Shown: positions 14,423 through 23,959, numbered from the stretch's first letter. The stretch: 41,702 nt of DNA from Lentisphaerota bacterium (GCA_012799905.1 JAAZKI010000567.1:1-41702); one strand, 5' to 3'. Translations and numbers: made by a program. Notes: a model not told the origin generated them from the letters alone.

Positions 14423-17302
14423 CTATTTTTCCAGTTTTTCCAGGAGAATTGCTATCTCACGGCGTCTGGCCCGGACATCTTCCGGAATCAGGGTATGGTC
14501 GTTAGGGGCACGAACCAGTGAATCAGGAATCTCAAGCAACCGCCTGGCTTCGAGCTGCAAGGCCTCGGGCACTTCAGAGTCTGCAAGTTTTTTCTCAAGA
14601 AGCTTGCAGTACCAGAGGTCTTCCCAGCCATCCCGGAGATTTTCCACGCGCAGGGTAGGATAGAAGATACGGTTTTCGCCGGGTATGAAGAAGTTCCCCT
14701 CTTCATTGTCTGTGCGGCAGGTGGCTGGATTCCAATTGGAACGCGGGCCATCCATGACCACGGCGCCCTTTCCAGCGTTAGCCCACTGCCTCCATGCTGT
14801 GACAGCCCAGTACAAAAATCCGTCCGGACGATATTTTTGCGCCATGAATCCACAGAAGAGGCGTGGAACAATAGCGGGCACTTCGAGCATGAAGGTTGGT
14901 TCCGGCGGTCTGGGGAAATTACAGACGTACCACCAGACCTCTTTGCCTCGCTTGCGGAGTTCGGCGGTCAGCTCCGGATTCCTGGCGGGCAGAATTCCTG
15001 GAACCAGGGCATCGATGTATTTCAGGCCCGGATGATCGGGATTGTGATTGAATCCGGCAGTGGTCATGATTTTCAGGTAGGGCCAGTTTTCTTTGACATA
15101 GCCAAAGACCCGGTCAGAAATCGCATCTACCCGCCACTCGTCAAAAGCGTAAATATAAGCCTTGTCAAGGATTCCCGCCTCGCGGAGAGCAGGAATGCGG
15201 TCATCAAGAAAAACCTTGAGGTTGTCGATGACTTTTTTGACGCTTTCATCTTCCGGCGAGCTGGGATGCCCACCCAACGGTGTAGGGTTGCAGATGCAGA
15301 AAGCGGTCAGCTGTCCTTTGTCTGCCAGGCGTTTCCAGCGTGGGATAAGCCTATCTTTTTCTTTGCTATATTTGCCATACGGCCCCCAATACAGCCGATC
15401 ATAAGTGATGAAATATTCAGCAGCCTGTTCGGTGAACTGATCCATCAGGTCTTCCACCTCCTGATTGTCCCTGCCCCAGGCAATGTTATATATTCTGCTC
15501 ATCGGGCGATGATCAAAATTCCAGCTTTGAGGAATTGGGGCGTGCATCGGAATGGTGAAATTGAATACGCGCACTTCAAGGGGAAATGAGTAGGACGGAA
15601 CCTGTTCGGCTGAAACCGTGACCTGTCCCTTGTAAATCCCTGGCGGAGTATCCGCCGTCGCATGAATCCGGGTCCAAAAAGGCACAGTCTCGCCTTGCTT
15701 GATGGTGCAAACCGTCCGGTTGGTGGCAACAAAATCCGGATACCATCCGACATATTCTACTTTGTAGCTGGGACGCTCGTTTTTGACATGCCCAACCAGA
15801 AAAGTCTCTGATTTGAGAATTGCATTATCCGGGCCGAGAAGATATGATATCGACACATTGACGTTCGACAAATCCTGGCTGCGGCTGAAAACAACCGTCT
15901 GGAAACTCTCATATTCTCTGCGGGCAAGCTCCATCTTGAGTGCTTTGGCAGGCTGCATGCGAAAGCCTTTTTCCTCAAGAAAGACCGAGGTCATTGAATC
16001 CGCGATGCCGACGGCGTATGGGAACTTTTTGTCCATGGCGGCCTCAGCATCGCGCAGGGATGCATTGCGAAGGATGCCGGAAGCCGTAACAGAAATTTTT
16101 TCGACCAGGCTGATGTACTTTTGAATCTCGCCATATTGGGCAACATCGCCGCGGACTTTATCGAAGAGGCTGTTCAATTGCGAGCTGAGGGAGTTGGCTT
16201 CCGCCTGTTCGGAGTCTGTCAGTGAAAGGTTTTTCAATGCATCGAGCTGTTCTATAGCAGGTTTCAGCAGGGTTTCCGGACGGAATTCAAAACGAAAATC
16301 CTTGATTTTTATCGCATTGGTATTGACGGGGCTGTTGATGTCTATTTGGGCATAGCGGATATTCTTCAGATCAAGCCCCATGTCAACAAATGAGCGGTCT
16401 AATTCGAAAGAGGAATTATCCTTGGAAAGGGCGAAAGACTGCCAGAATTCCTTTTCGTCATCATCCCGGAAGCGGATGCCTCCGTTGGTATTGTCAAGAT
16501 GGCTTTCAAGGCTGACGACAATATGCGTCTTGGTGCTGAGGTCCCCATTGTTCAGCGCTCCGCCGATACGTGACTGGAGTGTGATCCCGGGCCACTTGTC
16601 CAGCCCCGGTTGATATGCCGGGATAGTGGCGAGAAGGTACTTGCCGCTGTTTTCCAGGGTGACTCCCCCGGTCATCCTGAGAGCAGAAGGACGGGCGGCC
16701 ATCTCCGCTTTGACATCCAAGACTCTGGAAACAAGGGTGTCATCCGGAATGGCCTTGCTGCTGCCGCCGATTTTTGCTGAAACAAGGGTCAGTTCCGAAT
16801 CATGCTGCGGCTTGTTGATAGTAAAGCCGATTTTGCTGATGCGGCTGAGGTCAACCGAGCCGAGAGAGTCCAGGCGAAGCAGAATCCGGCTGGTAACACC
16901 AGCACGAACCCAGGTTCTGGCGCTGGCTTGCCTCCCCTCGGCATCAGTGATCTTAGTAAAAATAGTTGGAGAAATTTCAGCAGAATGATTGGTGATCTCC
17001 AGAACAAGATATGCGAAGGGAGTCCAGTCGTTGACCTTCAGCTGCCCTGGCATGGTTTCCACAAAAGGATAAAGGACGCTTCCTTCAACATATTTCGGAA
17101 AAAATACTTTCCAGCCGTCAGCGACCCGCTCAAAGCTGCATCCACGCTTCTGAATGTCTTCGACCTGAGGCCCATGCAGTTCGGACAGGCTGGCAAAGTC
17201 GACTACCGTGGTGAACTCTTCAGCATGGCAACCGAAAACAGCGAGCGAAATTCCTAGAAGCATTGCGCGAAAAGAATAAGACGCTGTTAATTTCTTGAAC
17301 AT
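14423..17302 (-). CDS. Secreted DUF4091 / GH123-like glycoside hydrolase
   Basis: A 959-aa exported protein. The N-terminal hydrophobic segment (MLLGISLAVFGCHA) is a signal peptide; the Cys could be a lipobox, but Phe at -2 is unusual. Residues about 30-350 are two beta-rich regions like carbohydrate-binding or accessory domains. About 370-430 is a helical linker. From about 440 the pattern matches the DUF4091 family related to GH123: a beta domain (GIYKGQVTVSAE), then a TIM barrel with PIPQSWNFDHRP, AYIYAFDEW (Asp-Glu pair as catalytic candidates), WWYVCNFPRPPEPTF, GFLYWAVTAWRQW and LRDGWEDLWY. GH123 members are beta-N-acetylgalactosaminidases using substrate-assisted catalysis; the true substrate here is unknown. 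It lies downstream of a prepilin-like pseudogene and a GntR regulator and shares a 13-bp motif with the former. Confidence 0.85.
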   Translation of the reverse strand: MFKKLTASYSFRAMLLGISLAVFGCHAEEFTTVVDFASLSELHGPQVEDIQKRGCSFERVADGWKVFFPKYVEGSVLYPFVETMPGQLKVNDWTPFAYLVLEITNHSAEISPTIFTKITDAEGRQASARTWVRAGVTSRILLRLDSLGSVDLSRISKIGFTINKPQHDSELTLVSAKIGGSSKAIPDDTLVSRVLDVKAEMAARPSALRMTGGVTLENSGKYLLATIPAYQPGLDKWPGITLQSRIGGALNNGDLSTKTHIVVSLESHLDNTNGGIRFRDDDEKEFWQSFALSKDNSSFELDRSFVDMGLDLKNIRYAQIDINSPVNTNAIKIKDFRFEFRPETLLKPAIEQLDALKNLSLTDSEQAEANSLSSQLNSLFDKVRGDVAQYGEIQKYISLVEKISVTASGILRNASLRDAEAAMDKKFPYAVGIADSMTSVFLEEKGFRMQPAKALKMELARREYESFQTVVFSRSQDLSNVNVSISYLLGPDNAILKSETFLVGHVKNERPSYKVEYVGWYPDFVATNRTVCTIKQGETVPFWTRIHATADTPPGIYKGQVTVSAEQVPSYSFPLEVRVFNFTIPMHAPIPQSWNFDHRPMSRIYNIAWGRDNQEVEDLMDQFTEQAAEYFITYDRLYWGPYGKYSKEKDRLIPRWKRLADKGQLTAFCICNPTPLGGHPSSPEDESVKKVIDNLKVFLDDRIPALREAGILDKAYIYAFDEWRVDAISDRVFGYVKENWPYLKIMTTAGFNHNPDHPGLKYIDALVPGILPARNPELTAELRKRGKEVWWYVCNFPRPPEPTFMLEVPAIVPRLFCGFMAQKYRPDGFLYWAVTAWRQWANAGKGAVVMDGPRSNWNPATCRTDNEEGNFFIPGENRIFYPTLRVENLRDGWEDLWYCKLLEKKLADSEVPEALQLEARRLLEIPDSLVRAPNDHTLIPEDVRARRREIAILLEKLEK

Positions 17303-17358
17303 TATTCAATTCCTTTAACACCAACAGCTATCAAAAACCAGTACATTCTGCCCGCAAC

Positions 17359-17371
17359 TTGAAACCGTCAA
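17359..17371. promoter_or_regulatory. TTGAAACCGTCAA motif upstream of DUF4091 gene (candidate operator)
   Basis: This 13-bp sequence lies 57 bp upstream of the DUF4091 start. The same 13 bp occurs in opposite orientation at 18343-18355, 48 bp upstream of the prepilin-like pseudogene. The ends TTGA/TCAA are inverted, as in operators. The nearby GntR-family regulator is the obvious candidate binder. Confidence 0.4.
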
Positions 17372-17413
17372 ATTCGCGCCATTGCTGAAAGTAGCGCTGC
17401 CACTTGCCTCTCG

Positions 17414-17471
17414 CTTGCCGACGTCAAGGCCAACTTCCATTGCGATAAGTTGGCCTTGAGACGTCGGCAAG
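17414..17471. repeat. Long hairpin downstream of the prepilin-like pseudogene
   Basis: A 12-bp plus 11-bp stem (CTTGCCGACGTC-AAGGCCAACTT / AAGTTGGCCTT-GA-GACGTCGGCAAG) with a 2-nt bulge and a 10-nt loop. It lies 40 bp after the pseudogene stop codon and may end its transcript, but no U-tract follows on the minus strand. Confidence 0.6.
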
Positions 17472-17510
17472 AATTTCAGGCGGGGCAATCCAGCGTTCTT
17501 TCTGATTCGG

Positions 17511-18295
17511 TCAGAAATTCGTTGCTACCCCATTGATATAGACCTGAGTGATGCCCTGGTCATCCCTCAGTTTTTGATAATGGAGCGAGCGGCAGCTGGC
17601 ATCAAGATAGCCGACGTTGGTGTTCATGCCATGATTGACGGAAACCAGAGCCCATGTACCTTTCTGGCCGACGAGCCAGGATTGCCAACCCACAAGGCCA
17701 GGTTCATTTGTTCTTGAATCATACAGAATGCCGAATTGGGAAGGATTGTTGGTCAGGGGAACATAACCGCTGTACCAAGTATCATTGCCGGCAGGCACCA
17801 GAATGGTGGGCTTCTTGCCCCCGTATGACTGATTTATCCATTGAGACCTCATCGGATTCCCAAAACATTTTGTCACCATCTGGAACCAATGCCCCCCGCT
17901 GCCGGCCTCGGCGGATGGACAGCGGGCGATCTGTGCACCTTCTTTGCTGCCGAAAGGAGGAAGATAGTTGTTATTGACCGTCCAGCAGAGTCAAGCGCTT
18001 CGGTGGTGTTGTACCCGCATCTGGCTAAAAAAGCGATCCAGGGTTACTGAAGAGTCTTGGGGCCGCTGACTTTGTCCCGTTGACTTAAGGCAATGAAATC
18101 ATCATAGTCATTCGCATAAACATGCATTGCCATAAGGCATTGCTTCTTGTTCGAAATGCAGCTCACTTCTCTGGCCTTCTCCCGTGCCTTGGCCAAGGCA
18201 GGAAGCAACATGCTGGCCAAAATTGCAATGATCGCAATCACCACCAGCAATTCAATTAAAGTGAATAAATGCTTTTCCCGTTGAATCTTCATCAT
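17511..18295 (-). pseudogene. Broken prepilin-like protein (type II secretion/pseudopilin leader)
   Basis: Reading starts at ATGATG 18295 (AAGGAG box 7 bp upstream) with [17 protein letters not shown], then the pilin-type helix [25 protein letters not shown]. It runs to KTLQ and a TAA at 18044-18046. In the same frame after the stop, the coding continues as PWIAFLARCGYNTTEAL. A change of frame near 17985-17995 then gives WTVNNNYLPPFGSKEGAQ, IARCPSAEAGSGGHWFQ and the open C-terminal part from 17879 to the TAA at 17511 (MVTKCFGNPMRSQW to YINGVATNF). One nonsense codon and one frameshift therefore interrupt one gene of about 260 aa, like the intact copy at 23180-23959. Such proteins are assembled or secreted by type II/IV pilus-like machinery; expanded families are typical of Lentisphaerota. 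Sequencing error cannot be excluded for either lesion. Confidence 0.75.
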
Positions 18296-18319
18296 GATGC
18301 TACTCCTTTTTGGTTTTGG

Positions 18320-18355
18320 GTGTCGACACTGCTTGTTAATGGTTGACGGTTTCAA
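18320..18355. promoter_or_regulatory. Regulatory patch upstream of prepilin-like pseudogene
   Basis: It contains a perfect 10-bp palindrome GTGTCGACAC (18320-18329) and the second copy of the 13-bp motif (TTGAAACCGTCAA on the minus strand, 18343-18355). The GntR regulator gene ends 37 bp further upstream. Regulation is inferred from the shared motif. Confidence 0.4.
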
Positions 18356-18392
18356 AAGAGGTGGGTAGAATGATGTTGCTTTTGCTTCTAAA

Positions 18393-19541
18393 CTAACATG
18401 AACTTCTTATAACCAGTTCTTTGGCAGGTACGGTGTAAGTTCGATAAAAATCCATGTTTGCGTTTGGGGCAAGCAGGCTCTCAAGCAATTCAATGACTGC
18501 CATGGCCGCTTCTTCTTTGGGGTGGGTGATGGCACTGATTCCGAGTTTCGAGGATGGGTTCTGAAAGTTTTTTTCCAAGTTGTCGTAACTGATCAGCTTG
18601 AAGTCAACCCCCAGTTTTAAATTCTGCTCAGCCATATAACTGAGAAAGCCATAGGTGAAATAATCGCTGACGCTAATCACCGGGTACTTCAATAACTTGT
18701 TCTGGCAGTAATATTCCGCTGAGTTCCGCCCGCAAAGAATTTTCGAATTGACAATCGGATTGCCGCCCCGATGAACAATCAAATTCTGGGAAGGAATATG
18801 CAAGCGTTCAGCAGCAGCCATGACCGCTTCGAGACGGCGCGGGGCTCCATCATCAATAGGAGTGTCGCCGCAGACAACGAAAAATTTCTTGTGTCCCTGC
18901 CGCAAGAAATGTTGCAGAGCCGCTGCAAACCCTGGCTGATAATCGAAGATGACCTGATGCCAAGGCCCTGGATGTACGATGTCATCTTGGATCAAAATCA
19001 CCGGCACCCGGCATTTTTCCAGATAATCTGCCGCTGGCTTCAGCATCCCGGAAGGAACGATAATTGCGTCATAGTTGTACAAGGGAAGTCGCAGCAGCCT
19101 TAAATTGTTCTTATCCGGGCCTTTTTCGTAAAAAATGTCGTAGGTGAAATCATGTTCAGCGAGATGCCCGGTAAGGATGTCAGTGAAATATCCATAGGCT
19201 GCATAGTCGAACTCTGCCAAACTGTCTTCAGCAGTTGTCCGCCAAAAGAACAGTCCAATGCGATACTGTTGCTTCAAGGTTTTATTCGATTTTACAAATG
19301 TGCCGCTGCCACGCTTTCGAACAATGAGTCCTTTTTCGACTAAAATCGACATCGCCCGGTTGGCTGTCTTCAGCGATACGCCATATTTTTTGGCAAGTTC
19401 ATTTCCTGAAGGCAGCTTCAGCCCGCGAGCCAAGTGGTTTCCGGTGATATATCCCTCCAATTCCCGTACAATATCATCCCCGGTATAACGGCGCGGTTTT
19501 GTCACCTTCTCTGCTTTGGTAGTATCCGAACAATTAATCAT
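18393..19541 (-). CDS. GntR-type HTH regulator with LacI/periplasmic-binding-like sensor domain
   Basis: A 382-aa protein. Residues about 17-85 are a GntR winged helix: [11 protein letters not shown], then [27 protein letters not shown], then [15 protein letters not shown]. Residues about 92-382 resemble the LacI/GalR sugar-binding fold: [63 protein letters not shown]. This AraR-like architecture senses a sugar or oligosaccharide and releases DNA on binding. It sits directly upstream of a prepilin-like gene and a secreted glycoside hydrolase, which are probably its targets. A good promoter (TTGAAA/TATAAT) lies about 100 bp upstream, with repeated TAAAATGG sequences around it that may be autoregulatory. 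Confidence 0.9.
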   Translation of the reverse strand: MINCSDTTKAEKVTKPRRYTGDDIVRELEGYITGNHLARGLKLPSGNELAKKYGVSLKTANRAMSILVEKGLIVRKRGSGTFVKSNKTLKQQYRIGLFFWRTTAEDSLAEFDYAAYGYFTDILTGHLAEHDFTYDIFYEKGPDKNNLRLLRLPLYNYDAIIVPSGMLKPAADYLEKCRVPVILIQDDIVHPGPWHQVIFDYQPGFAAALQHFLRQGHKKFFVVCGDTPIDDGAPRRLEAVMAAAERLHIPSQNLIVHRGGNPIVNSKILCGRNSAEYYCQNKLLKYPVISVSDYFTYGFLSYMAEQNLKLGVDFKLISYDNLEKNFQNPSSKLGISAITHPKEEAAMAVIELLESLLAPNANMDFYRTYTVPAKELVIRSSC

Positions 19542-19642
19542 GAGTTGAATGCCTTCAATGCCTGCGAGACCGTGTCAATCACCCCGGCAGTGTACCTGAA
19601 TCAGTAACAAGGACGAGATGACTTTAACTAACTTGTGACATA

Positions 19643-19670
19643 ATTATATCCTTAAAATGGCCTATTTCAA
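19643..19670 (-). promoter_or_regulatory. Promoter of the GntR-type regulator
   Basis: On the minus strand, TTGAAA (19670-19665), a 16-bp spacer and a consensus TATAAT (19648-19643). TAAAATGG occurs in the spacer (plus strand 19653-19660) and again near 19697 within a CCATTAAAATGG near-palindrome, so the pair may be an autoregulatory operator. Confidence 0.65.
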
Positions 19671-19920
19671 TAAAGTGATTTCCTTATTGACCCATTAAAA
19701 TGGACATTTTAGTAGTAAAGTTAGGACAAGTTTTTATTAACTTTTATTTAACTTCCGGTTAATATGCGAAATCCTGTGCTAGTAAAAGATATTTGGCACA
19801 GTAACTGCGCTGGCAGGCGTCCCGTAACGTCCCTGCCAGACGCCATTTTTAGTTGTACCCCGGCAGCGGCAACTGCCCTGGATAAAGGCAAATTGTCAAT
19901 TGCGGAGCGCTTACGCCTGC
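19671..19920. other. Intergenic region between regulator promoter and GH42-like terminator
   Basis: No gene is seen. It holds an AT-rich segment (19690-19765) and a perfect 8-bp inverted repeat, CTGGCAGG (19810-19817) / CCTGCCAG (19832-19839). ACGCCATTTTTAG follows that repeat, so it could be a rightward terminator, although no rightward gene precedes it. Confidence 0.4.
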
Positions 19921-19969
19921 AAAAAAAATGCCCTGCTGGTCGCAGCTAATAGCCGCGACCAGCAGGGCA
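19921..19969 (-). terminator. Rho-independent terminator of the GH42-like gene
   Basis: The stem TGCCCTGCTGGTCGC (19929-19943) / GCGACCAGCAGGGCA (19955-19969) is a perfect 15-bp pair with an 11-nt loop. On the minus strand it is followed by eight U. It lies 50 bp after the stop codon of the gene ending at 20020. Confidence 0.9.
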
Positions 19970-20019
19970 AACTGTGTCGGCGTTCCAATTGATGTCACGC
20001 CTGCCCGGTTAGGCCAGGG

Positions 20020-23001
20020 TCATCGTTTGAGCCAGAGCACGGCGGTTTCCGCCGGCCCCAGCCGGATGGGGGCTGATTTCACCATTCCGTCCAATGTCAT
20101 GGGCAATGCCACGCCTCCAGGCAAGCTGGCGTCAATCAGCTGGGCGCAGGGCGCCGTGAAGCGAAGCGTTGCGGTTCTGACTTGATCCAGGTCGGGATTT
20201 TGCACGAAGAGGTAGTCATTGCCGTCTTCGGCATGGCGGAGGATGACTTCCAGGACATCGCCATCAGCCCAGGCGGCCCGACCCGCCCGCTCCTTGAGCA
20301 GGACGGTCAATTCAGCGGCGGGAGCATCCGTGCCAAAGCCGGCGCCGGGCGCAATTTGCAGGATATAGCCATTGGCATGGCGCGTTTCTATGGCCCAAGC
20401 CTTACCGTCCGCTTGCAGTTCGTGGCCGCCTGCGACTGCGGCTGCGGTCGCCAACGTCCGCTTGAATGCGTCAGCTGGCCGTGCCAACTCGTCCGCCTCT
20501 GGCAAGTCTGACAGTGCCACGAGCGTGCCGCCATTATTGACAAAAGCGGCCAGCTGCGTCTGCAAGGCAACCGGCATGTACAGCGCCGGCGGCAGCAGGA
20601 CGACGTCAAAGTCACCCAGGGAAACGCGGCCATCCAGGATAAATTCTTCAGGCAGGCTTTCATAGACAAAGCCATTAGCCTGAAGGAAATTATGGAATTG
20701 CTGCATGCCGCCCGCGACGCTCTGAGAAGGCCGCATATTGCGCATGGTTGACGATGGCTGCAAGAGCAGGATGCGACCGGGGGCGATGACGCTGTGGGTC
20801 AAAACCCAGTCGAAGTTTTCCATATTGCGGAGGGCGACGCCCAGGGCTGGGGCGCAATAGCGCATGGTGGTCAGGTCATGGCGGAGGCTCATCCAGTTGC
20901 CGTTATAGGTGAAGATATAGGCGCCGGTCGTGTAGGAGTACCATTTCATCTGCAAGGTGCGGCCCCAGACCAGGGAGCGGGTCACGTGTTTTTCCAGGCC
21001 GCGGCGTTGGGCGCGTTCTTCATCAATGCAATCCTGGGCGTCCTGGCAGCCCCAGAAGTCCTCCATGTAGGCCAGGCCGCGCTGGTAATGACGGTTCATG
21101 CTGTTGAGATACGGATAGACCATTTGCATACGCGGGGCGCGGCAATGGTGGGAGACAATGTCACAGACGTCGAAAGCCTGTGCGCCATTCATGTCGGTGA
21201 TCAGACCGCTGAACCGCGCCACCGTCGGCTTATTCGGATCAGCCGCTTTGATGGCCTGGTTGATGCTGCGCAGATAGTCCATGTAGCTGTTTTCCCGGAA
21301 GATTTCGAATTCCGCGTCCAGCGGGGTGACGGTTTCGCGTCTTTTGGCCAGCGGGTCTGGCGGCTGCACGGCGGCATTGAAGTCGGCAAAGTCTGTTCCC
21401 AGGGCTGCATTGACAGCGCCGATGTCCTGGTAGCGTCGGCGCAGGTGTTCCTGGAAAGCAATCGTTGCGTTCTTGCCATAACCGATGCTCCTGGTGCCGG
21501 CATTGGTTTTGAAATTCATCAAAGTCTCGGCCGCGAATTCATAGAACAGGATGCGTGGCTCCTTGGCGCAGAAGGCGGCGTATTCGCCCAGGTAGTCATT
21601 GATGTACTGCTTGACCGCCGGGTGGAAGAAATTCAAGCAGTAGCTTCTAGTGCGGCTGCGGTGTTCGGCGACATGCCCGTCCCAGGAGACGCGGGCGAAA
21701 TCAGGGTCGTCCTTGTATTTTTCATAGAACCAGACTGGGGCGTACATCTGGTCGTGGGTGCCGAAATTGAGGTACGCGAAGGTGCCGGCAAAGCCATTAG
21801 CCGTGTGCCCGTCGCAGGAGGCCGTAATATTGGAAAAATCGCGTTCAGTCTCGGTATGGACGGCTGGCTGGCCAGGGCCAGCAGAATGGAATTCAAAGCC
21901 GAACGGCTTTTCCGCTTCAATGAACTGGCCCGGGCTCCAGACGCCGATCAGCAGCCGGTTCATGCGGCCGTCGCCTTCGAGCGCTTTCAGGTCGCGGGAG
22001 GCCGGGCCGAAATGCGGCGGCAAGCCGGCGTCGGGCGTTGCATTCCAAAATGATTTGAGGCTGGCGTCCAAGGCATTGAGGGCATTGCCGAACCGGTCGG
22101 CAGCCTGCTGGAACGCTGTCCAGTCATCGTCCTTGCCAGAGGCGAAGGCCGTATCATAGGCGGCGTACATCGCTTGCAGAAGTTGCTCGGAAGTCGCGAA
22201 AGCCTGGCGTTCTGCGGTGAGCGTTCGCCCTGCGTAGGCGGCGGCGCGTTCGGCTCCCCGCAGGTTGGCCTCGGTCATGGCTGACTGCCAGAGCAAGGCA
22301 TTGTAACGGCGACCGGCATGATAGACAGCGCCCTTGGCGTTGTCGTGTTTGCGCCAGCGTTCCAGGGGCGGCGAGCCGATCTCGACGCCAAGGGTCCAAT
22401 TCGTCCAGACATCGGGCTTCTCCAATTTCAGATCGACTTTTTCAAAAACGACGTCATCAAACCAGACGCTGCCCTGGGTGTGTTCGACGCCGAGCAGGAA
22501 CTGCCAGCTGTAGTCGCCCTTGGGAACCTTAAAGTAACCGAACCATTTCTCCCAGCCGTTCTCCAGGGGAATGATTTTCTTGCGCATGGGGAAGGCCGTG
22601 GAGATAATTTTCCCGGGTTCCTGCTTGGCCTCAGTCGGCACTCGGAAATTAATCCGGTAGGTGATGGCGCGATTGCTGATGCCGGGCGATTTGCGCACCA
22701 GGACGGAAATCGTAAAAAAAGTCTCGGGCGGAAACACTTCGGCTGAAGGTTGAGCTGACATCAGGGCAAAGGCCCGCTGGCCGGGGTCAGGGGCGTCAAT
22801 GCGCAGCGACTGCTTTCCAGCGCCGACCACTTCCCGGTCGATATTAAGCGTTGACAGGCTGTTTTCCGGCCACAGCCCCAGTCCAAGTTCGGGCGCCTCG
22901 AAATCCTGGTTAGGATAGACAGTGACAACTTGCGACCAAGCGGCCAGCCCGGCGACGATGAGCCCGACAGTCAGAACACGACGAAGGAAGGAGGTCAACA
23001 T
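20020..23001 (-). CDS. Secreted GH42-like beta-galactosidase-family glycoside hydrolase
   Basis: A 993-aa protein. The start is at ATG 23001 (AAGGA box) because it gives a clean signal peptide (LTSFLRRVLTVGLIVAGLAAW); a longer frame to 23043 is less likely. Residues about 25-180 form a carbohydrate-binding-like beta-sandwich ending in QGSVWFDDVVFEKV. A helical linker follows. The central barrel has ILFYEFAAETL (acid/base region), a GYGKNATIAFQEHLRRRY helix typical of GH42 (compare FREWLKRRY), then SHHCRAPRM and YMEDFWG, where Glu fits the nucleophile. From about 700 there is a GH42 trimerisation-like domain (FDVVLLPPALYMP, VNNGGTLVALSDLP) and a C-terminal beta domain. Substrates are probably beta-galactosides or related plant or host glycans. 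It follows a prepilin-like gene with a terminator between them. Confidence 0.85.
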   Translation of the reverse strand: MLTSFLRRVLTVGLIVAGLAAWSQVVTVYPNQDFEAPELGLGLWPENSLSTLNIDREVVGAGKQSLRIDAPDPGQRAFALMSAQPSAEVFPPETFFTISVLVRKSPGISNRAITYRINFRVPTEAKQEPGKIISTAFPMRKKIIPLENGWEKWFGYFKVPKGDYSWQFLLGVEHTQGSVWFDDVVFEKVDLKLEKPDVWTNWTLGVEIGSPPLERWRKHDNAKGAVYHAGRRYNALLWQSAMTEANLRGAERAAAYAGRTLTAERQAFATSEQLLQAMYAAYDTAFASGKDDDWTAFQQAADRFGNALNALDASLKSFWNATPDAGLPPHFGPASRDLKALEGDGRMNRLLIGVWSPGQFIEAEKPFGFEFHSAGPGQPAVHTETERDFSNITASCDGHTANGFAGTFAYLNFGTHDQMYAPVWFYEKYKDDPDFARVSWDGHVAEHRSRTRSYCLNFFHPAVKQYINDYLGEYAAFCAKEPRILFYEFAAETLMNFKTNAGTRSIGYGKNATIAFQEHLRRRYQDIGAVNAALGTDFADFNAAVQPPDPLAKRRETVTPLDAEFEIFRENSYMDYLRSINQAIKAADPNKPTVARFSGLITDMNGAQAFDVCDIVSHHCRAPRMQMVYPYLNSMNRHYQRGLAYMEDFWGCQDAQDCIDEERAQRRGLEKHVTRSLVWGRTLQMKWYSYTTGAYIFTYNGNWMSLRHDLTTMRYCAPALGVALRNMENFDWVLTHSVIAPGRILLLQPSSTMRNMRPSQSVAGGMQQFHNFLQANGFVYESLPEEFILDGRVSLGDFDVVLLPPALYMPVALQTQLAAFVNNGGTLVALSDLPEADELARPADAFKRTLATAAAVAGGHELQADGKAWAIETRHANGYILQIAPGAGFGTDAPAAELTVLLKERAGRAAWADGDVLEVILRHAEDGNDYLFVQNPDLDQVRTATLRFTAPCAQLIDASLPGGVALPMTLDGMVKSAPIRLGPAETAVLWLKR

Positions 23002-23067
23002 GGTAATCCTTAGGTTGGTGGTTTTATCGATGAATTTGCCCAAAAAAACACAGTTTAAATTTTACAA

Positions 23068-23111
23068 GGAGGGCGGAAAGGATTGCTGCTTGCGGCTCCT
23101 TTCCGCCCTCC
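23068..23111 (-). terminator. Terminator between prepilin-like gene and GH42-like gene
   Basis: A perfect 15-bp stem, GGAGGGCGGAAAGGA (23068-23082) / TCCTTTCCGCCCTCC (23097-23111), has a 14-nt loop. On the minus strand it is followed by TTGTAAAATTT. It lies 69 bp after the prepilin-like stop codon. Partial read-through could link this gene to the hydrolase downstream. Confidence 0.75.
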
Positions 23112-23179
23112 GATGTTCCCCGTCCTATCCCTTTTTCAGCCCCGGACTCTGACGCGCTGGTGTTTTTGCTGCTTAACGC

Positions 23180-23959
23180 TCAGGGTGTGAGGGTCGCACG
23201 GGTTGGCGGCACTGCCCCGCGCCAGATATAGATTGTCGGCTTCTTCTGCCCCCATGCGGTGTATTCCTTCCACCAGTAGTCAGCGAAGCCGTGGGCGCTC
23301 TTGATGCTTTCCACATGGCCGTCAAGGAAAGCGAAGTTCCCGGAGCTGCCGCCGTGCGCGCCAACGTAGTAGCTCGGGTAATTTGCCGTCGTATAGGTAG
23401 GACGGGCAATTGAGTACTGCATGCCAGGCAACCCGGTCGGTTGATTAGGATTCCAGCTGTCTCCTAAGTGGATAAAACTTGATGGCTCTTTGACCTTGAT
23501 GGCAAAGGTGAAATAATCCTTATGCTCCTCAGCCGGGCTTTTCTTGACGGACCTGGTGAGGACGCTCAGCGTTCCGAGTTGCGGGTCGCCATAGGCCTGG
23601 TACGTGCCAGCTTTAGTGACCGGGTCGGTGGCAGAGTTGAAACGGTACGGCGCAACGGATGGACAAGCGGCTTCTTGTGGGTTCGGATCCGATGACATGT
23701 AGTTGGTCCCAGTGCCCCTGGTCAGGGCGCCGACCCAGTTGGTGCTGGCTCCGAAGCAGTTGGCATAGACGCCCTCGTAGTCGTCAATATACAACATTCG
23801 CGCCATGTTGCACTGCTTCAAGTTGTTGACGCAAGTGATGCTGCGAGCCTTTTCGCGAGCCTTGGACAGCGCTGGCAGCAGCATGGCAGCCAGGATGGCG
23901 ATGATGGCGATGACCACAAGAAGCTCAATCAGGGTAAAATAATGGCGTTTCCTGTTCAT
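23180..23959 (-). CDS. Prepilin-like protein with HxxDG C-terminal motif (DUF1559-like)
   Basis: A 259-aa protein. The start is at ATG 23959 with a near-perfect AAAGGAGGT box. [17 protein letters not shown] is a type IV prepilin leader cleaved before the Phe, followed by the hydrophobic helix and [12 protein letters not shown] conserved NNLKQC motif follows, and the C-terminal part has [18 protein letters not shown], the H-x9/10-DG signature of the large prepilin-like families in Planctomycetes, Verrucomicrobia and Lentisphaerota. It is probably processed by a prepilin peptidase and exported to the envelope. It may be involved in handling extracellular polysaccharide, given its repeated location beside glycoside hydrolase genes. 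It is intact, in contrast to the copy at 17511-18295. Confidence 0.88.
   Translation of the reverse strand: MNRKRHYFTLIELLVVIAIIAILAAMLLPALSKAREKARSITCVNNLKQCNMARMLYIDDYEGVYANCFGASTNWVGALTRGTGTNYMSSDPNPQEAACPSVAPYRFNSATDPVTKAGTYQAYGDPQLGTLSVLTRSVKKSPAEEHKDYFTFAIKVKEPSSFIHLGDSWNPNQPTGLPGMQYSIARPTYTTANYPSYYVGAHGGSSGNFAFLDGHVESIKSAHGFADYWWKEYTAWGQKKPTIYIWRGAVPPTRATLTP

Noticed and set aside
18044-18046. In-frame TAA in the prepilin-like gene as programmed recoding (readthrough)
   Set aside because: A separate frameshift downstream also breaks the gene, which makes decay or sequencing error more likely than recoding.
18044-18355. 103-aa and 122-aa open frames at 18044-18355 and 17511-17879 as two separate small genes
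   Set aside because: The sequence between them continues the same protein in shifted frames with typical motifs (CPSA), so they are fragments of one broken gene.
20794-22053. 419-aa plus-strand open frame over the GH42-like gene
   Set aside because: It is antisense to a protein with recognisable glycoside hydrolase motifs, and it has no domain of its own that I can recognise.
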